This document shows, one piece after another, positions 29,583 to 30,793 of a DNA stretch of 30,793 bases. The translations under genes and the position numbers were made by a program. Within the stretch, counting starts at the first letter, position 1, and each line of letters opens with the position of its first letter. The DNA comes from RGIG2206 sp045579085 (GTDB taxonomy: Bacteria > Bacillota > Clostridia > Oscillospirales > Acutalibacteraceae). The DNA lies in NCBI GenBank assembly GCA_045579085.1, contig JAZNLO010000007.1, positions 1 through 30,793 on the forward strand, in the 5' to 3' direction. The notes under the pieces are model-generated. The model was not told the DNA's origin. It did not search any database and saw only the letters and a list, made by a program, of their open reading frames with translations.

Positions 29583-30793
29583 ATGTCAGAGAATAGCAAA
29601 TCTGAAATGCTAAAGGAAAAGCTGTTTTACAACAAGCGCAACGGCTTGCTCGATGCCGACGAGCAGACAATAAGGGCGGCTTTTGATTTTTGTGATAGCT
29701 ATAAAAAGTTCCTTGATGCTGCAAAAACAGAGCGTGAAGCGGTAAAGGAAGTTGTCGCACAGGCTGAAAAGCTTGGCTACGAAGCGTTTGATAGCGCAAA
29801 GAACTACAAGGCAGGCGACAAGGTCTATTATAATAACAGAGGCAAGGCTGTAATACTCTCAACAATCGGAACTCAGCCCGTTGAATCGGGAGTAAAGATT
29901 GCAGTTGCGCATATCGACTCGCCAAGACTGGATTTGAAGCCAAATCCGCTTTATGAGGATTGCGATTTTGCTATGCTTAAAACGCATTATTACGGCGGAA
30001 TCAGAAAATATCAGTGGACAGCTATACCGCTTTCACTTCACGGAGTTGTTGTAAAGGGTGACGGTAGTGAGGTTGAGGTAAGAATAGGCGAGTGCGAGGA
30101 CGACCCTCAGTTTGTAATCACCGACCTTTTGCCGCATCTGGCAGCCGAGCAGTCAAAGCGCACTTTGGCAGACGGAATCAAGGGCGAAGAGCTTAATATT
30201 ATGATAGGCAGCCTTCCGTTTAAGGATGACAGCGCATCTGAAGCGGTTAAGCTTAATATAATGAAGATTCTTAACGAAAAATACGGAATAGTTGAGGAGG
30301 ATTTTCTCACAGCCGAGCTGGAAGCGGTGCCCGCATTCAAGGCAACCGACATAGGCTTCGACCGTTCGTTAATAGGCGCATACGGACATGATGACAGAGT
30401 ATGCGCATATCCGGAAATGATAGCCGAGTTTGAAACTAAAAATCCGGTAAAGACTACAGTTACAATTTTTGCGGATAAGGAAGAAACAGGCTCCGACGGA
30501 AATACAGGTCTTGCATCATCGTTCTTGAGATACTTCATAGGTCTGCTCGCAAAGAAGCAGGGCGGTGATGTTGATACAGCGTTGGTTAACAGTGAGTGCT
30601 TGTCAGCAGACGTTAATGCGGCCTTTGACCCCACATTCCCTCAGCCTTTTGAAAAAATGAACACATCTTTTGTAAACAGAGGTATCGTTGTTACAAAGTA
30701 TACAGGCTCAGGCGGTAAAGGCGGCACATCAGATGCAAGTGCTGAATTTGTAGGAAAAGTGCGCAGAACGTTTGATGACGCAGGTGTTATCTG
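29583..30793 (+). CDS. M18 family aminopeptidase, 3'-truncated by the window edge
   Basis: An open frame runs from ATG 29583 to the end of the window (403 whole codons) without a stop. The product matches M18 metallo-aminopeptidases, cytosolic enzymes with two metal ions that release N-terminal residues. Visible blocks are the first histidine ligand in AHIDSPRLDLKPNPLYED, the LKTHYYGGIRKYQW segment, the bridging aspartate in YGHDDRV, the catalytic glutamate pair in DKEETGSDG, and NSECLSADVNAAFDP. The last histidine ligand near the C-terminus lies beyond the window. AAAGAGGTG lies about 7 bases before the ATG, 13 bases after the transglycosylase gene. Only the end is missing. Confidence 0.93.
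   Translation, partial: MSENSKSEMLKEKLFYNKRNGLLDADEQTIRAAFDFCDSYKKFLDAAKTEREAVKEVVAQAEKLGYEAFDSAKNYKAGDKVYYNNRGKAVILSTIGTQPVESGVKIAVAHIDSPRLDLKPNPLYEDCDFAMLKTHYYGGIRKYQWTAIPLSLHGVVVKGDGSEVEVRIGECEDDPQFVITDLLPHLAAEQSKRTLADGIKGEELNIMIGSLPFKDDSASEAVKLNIMKILNEKYGIVEEDFLTAELEAVPAFKATDIGFDRSLIGAYGHDDRVCAYPEMIAEFETKNPVKTTVTIFADKEETGSDGNTGLASSFLRYFIGLLAKKQGGDVDTALVNSECLSADVNAAFDPTFPQPFEKMNTSFVNRGIVVTKYTGSGGKGGTSDASAEFVGKVRRTFDDAGVI

Overview
The window is a gene-dense chromosomal segment of a low-to-moderate GC, Gram-positive-type bacterium, most likely a gut-type member of class Clostridia (Oscillospiraceae-like; this is inference from gene order and protein flavour). Pointers are the adk-map-infA-rpmJ-rpsM-rpsK-rpsD-rpoA-rplQ order, zinc-binding forms of Adk, L36 and S4, a tryptophan T-box, a split radical SAM/DUF2344 pair, RbgA, DUF951 and strong AGGAGG ribosome binding sites. 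No rRNA, tRNA, CRISPR array, insertion sequence or phage gene was seen.

Layout. 1-4850 (+): the end of the ribosomal/RNA polymerase operon, from a 5'-truncated adk to rplQ, closed by a strong terminator. 4860-5115: an isolated unit with a consensus promoter, a 47-residue peptide with a KPxVxIVxF...DVISTS pattern, and a bidirectional terminator. 5132-6687 (-): a PII-like regulator translationally coupled to a CPA2-type cation/proton antiporter. 6710-8718 (+): a lone solute-binding lipoprotein and a YiiX-like permuted NlpC/P60 protein. 8727-10287 (-): a stand-alone trpB behind a complete T-box leader with a UGG specifier. 10327-13509 (-): a P-type ATPase homologue whose catalytic and ion-binding motifs are largely destroyed, coupled to a cytosolic cyclophilin. 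13662-16107 (+): the TIGR03960 radical SAM protein and its DUF2344 partner. 16122-21653 (+): a promoter and probable L19 leader, then rplS, rbgA, lepB, rnhB, yraN, an M19 dipeptidase and thrC, tightly packed and often overlapping. 21677-22360: a calcineurin-like phosphoesterase. 22393-30793 (+): tig (with a histone-H1-like tail), clpP, clpX, DUF951, prfA, a Sua5-type threonylcarbamoyl-AMP synthase, coaE, a lytic transglycosylase and the start of an M18 aminopeptidase cut by the window edge.

Most of the segment is housekeeping: translation (ribosomal proteins, IF-1, RF1, tRNA modification, ribosome assembly), protein maturation and quality control (Map, LepB, trigger factor, ClpXP, cyclophilin, peptidases), and amino-acid supply (ThrC, TrpB). 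The parts that stand out are the intact but apparently catalytically dead P-type ATPase, the Lys/Ala/Thr tail on trigger factor, the isolated DVISTS peptide, the solo T-box-controlled trpB, and the PII-like/antiporter pair. All functional statements rest on motif recognition by eye; no database search was run.
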